A DNA stretch of 27,197 nucleotides from a virus: the IMG/VR virus record IMGVR_UViG_3300043827_000433, positions 1 through 27,197 of that record, one strand, 5' to 3'. This document shows positions 26,871-27,197 of this stretch, piece after piece. Below the pieces are notes generated by a model. It ran no database searches. It worked only from the letters and a program-made list of their open reading frames with translations, and was not told the DNA's origin. The translations under genes and the position numbers were made by a program. Within the stretch, counting starts at the first letter, position 1, and the number at the start of each line of letters is the position of its first letter.

Positions 26871-27197
26871 ACAAATTAAATCTAATTGCAGTAGCCCTAA
26901 TGGGAATTTTTATGGTTGGTTGCACCACAACAAACAACGGTGGAGACAATCAAGTTGGTGGCACAACCGCAGTAGAAAATGCATTGCCTTATATTAAACC
27001 CGCAGTTATTCTTGCTTGCACAGTTGTTCTTGAGCAAGCTCTTTCACCAGAAGATAGAGTTGAAAAAGCAAAAATGATTAACAATATAGCAACAGTTGTT
27101 CAAGCTCTAACAGTTGGTCAAACTCCAACTCCAGACCAATTACAAAAAGCTCTATCAGATCATCTTCCAGCAGGAAAAACTCATTGGGCAAAATATA
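26867..27197 (+). CDS. Phage lipoprotein, C-terminus off window
   Basis: The gene starts at ATG 26867, preceded by AAGGAG, and stays open to the window edge (110 codons). The N-terminus MNKLNLIAVALMGIFMVGCTTTN has a basic start, hydrophobic core and a lipobox (MVGC, Cys19), so it should be a lipid-modified envelope protein. The mature part, ALPYIKPAVILACTVVLEQALSPEDRVEKAKMINNIATVVQALT, then TPTPDQLQKALSDHLP, resembles small lipoproteins that follow holins in other phages. It may help disrupt the outer membrane or act in superinfection exclusion; neither is shown. Confidence 0.75.
   Translation, partial: MNKLNLIAVALMGIFMVGCTTTNNGGDNQVGGTTAVENALPYIKPAVILACTVVLEQALSPEDRVEKAKMINNIATVVQALTVGQTPTPDQLQKALSDHLPAGKTHWAKY

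Overview
The window looks like part of the late (virion and packaging) region of an AT-rich tailed bacteriophage (Caudoviricetes), probably a large myovirus-like phage from an aquatic community. The anchors are a large terminase (18923-20767), a portal protein (20786-22708), an ERCC4 nuclease, a PhoH-like ATPase, an Hsp20 chaperone, a phage-type sigma factor, a composite virion protein built of domains common in marine T4-like phages, a holin-like protein and several large unrecognised structural proteins. The host is not identifiable. A Bacteroidota-style malectin-like/SGNH/GH16 fusion and a sigma-54-type promoter hint at a polysaccharide-coated Gram-negative host, but this is inference. No tRNA, rRNA, CRISPR array or integrase was seen.

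Layout. (1) 1-1111: a visibly GC-richer minus-strand module of four overlapping or close genes ending in a SleB-type cell-wall hydrolase, driven by a near-consensus sigma-70 promoter. (2) 1112-1480: AT-rich spacer with no gene seen. (3) 1481-2301: small membrane protein plus a cysteine-hydrolase-like protein. (4) 2306-2617: internally deleted IS1595-family insertion sequence. (5) 2626-5956: hypothetical phage genes, PhoH and small ORFs. (6) 5956-11769: a 1049-aa structural protein, two Cys-rich small proteins and further virion proteins. (7) 11789-14817: a papain-like protein, two small membrane proteins and the SGNH-GH16 depolymerase. (8) 14819-15426, minus strand: Hsp20 with its own promoter architecture, then a 24-residue membrane micropeptide. 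(9) 15452-22708: zinc-ribbon protein, sigma factor, putative small terminase, ERCC4 nuclease, large terminase and portal, tightly packed. (10) 22744-27197: tail or adhesin-like genes, a structured RNA element, holin-like protein and a lipoprotein.

The most unifying signal is a short motif, GTGTAAT or GTGTATAT, repeated on both strands, mostly 12-18 nt upstream of start codons and at the head of gene groups. Genes that carry it generally lack a Shine-Dalgarno sequence, whereas several internal genes of the same groups have one. This fits a phage-specific promoter whose transcripts start at or very near the start codon. The sigma-like protein at 16215-16898, with a Cys cluster inserted between its sigma regions, is the natural candidate to recognise it. 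Hsp20 is the exception: it has a strong Shine-Dalgarno sequence and a sigma-54-like -24/-12 element.

The most unusual locus is 24862-25006, a multibranched RNA fold closed by a perfect 16-bp helix. It lies inside a 187-bp insertion flanked by 13-bp direct repeats that each contain ATGA. It resembles a mobile structured RNA (HEARO/OMEGA-like is the first family to test) sitting between two virion genes.
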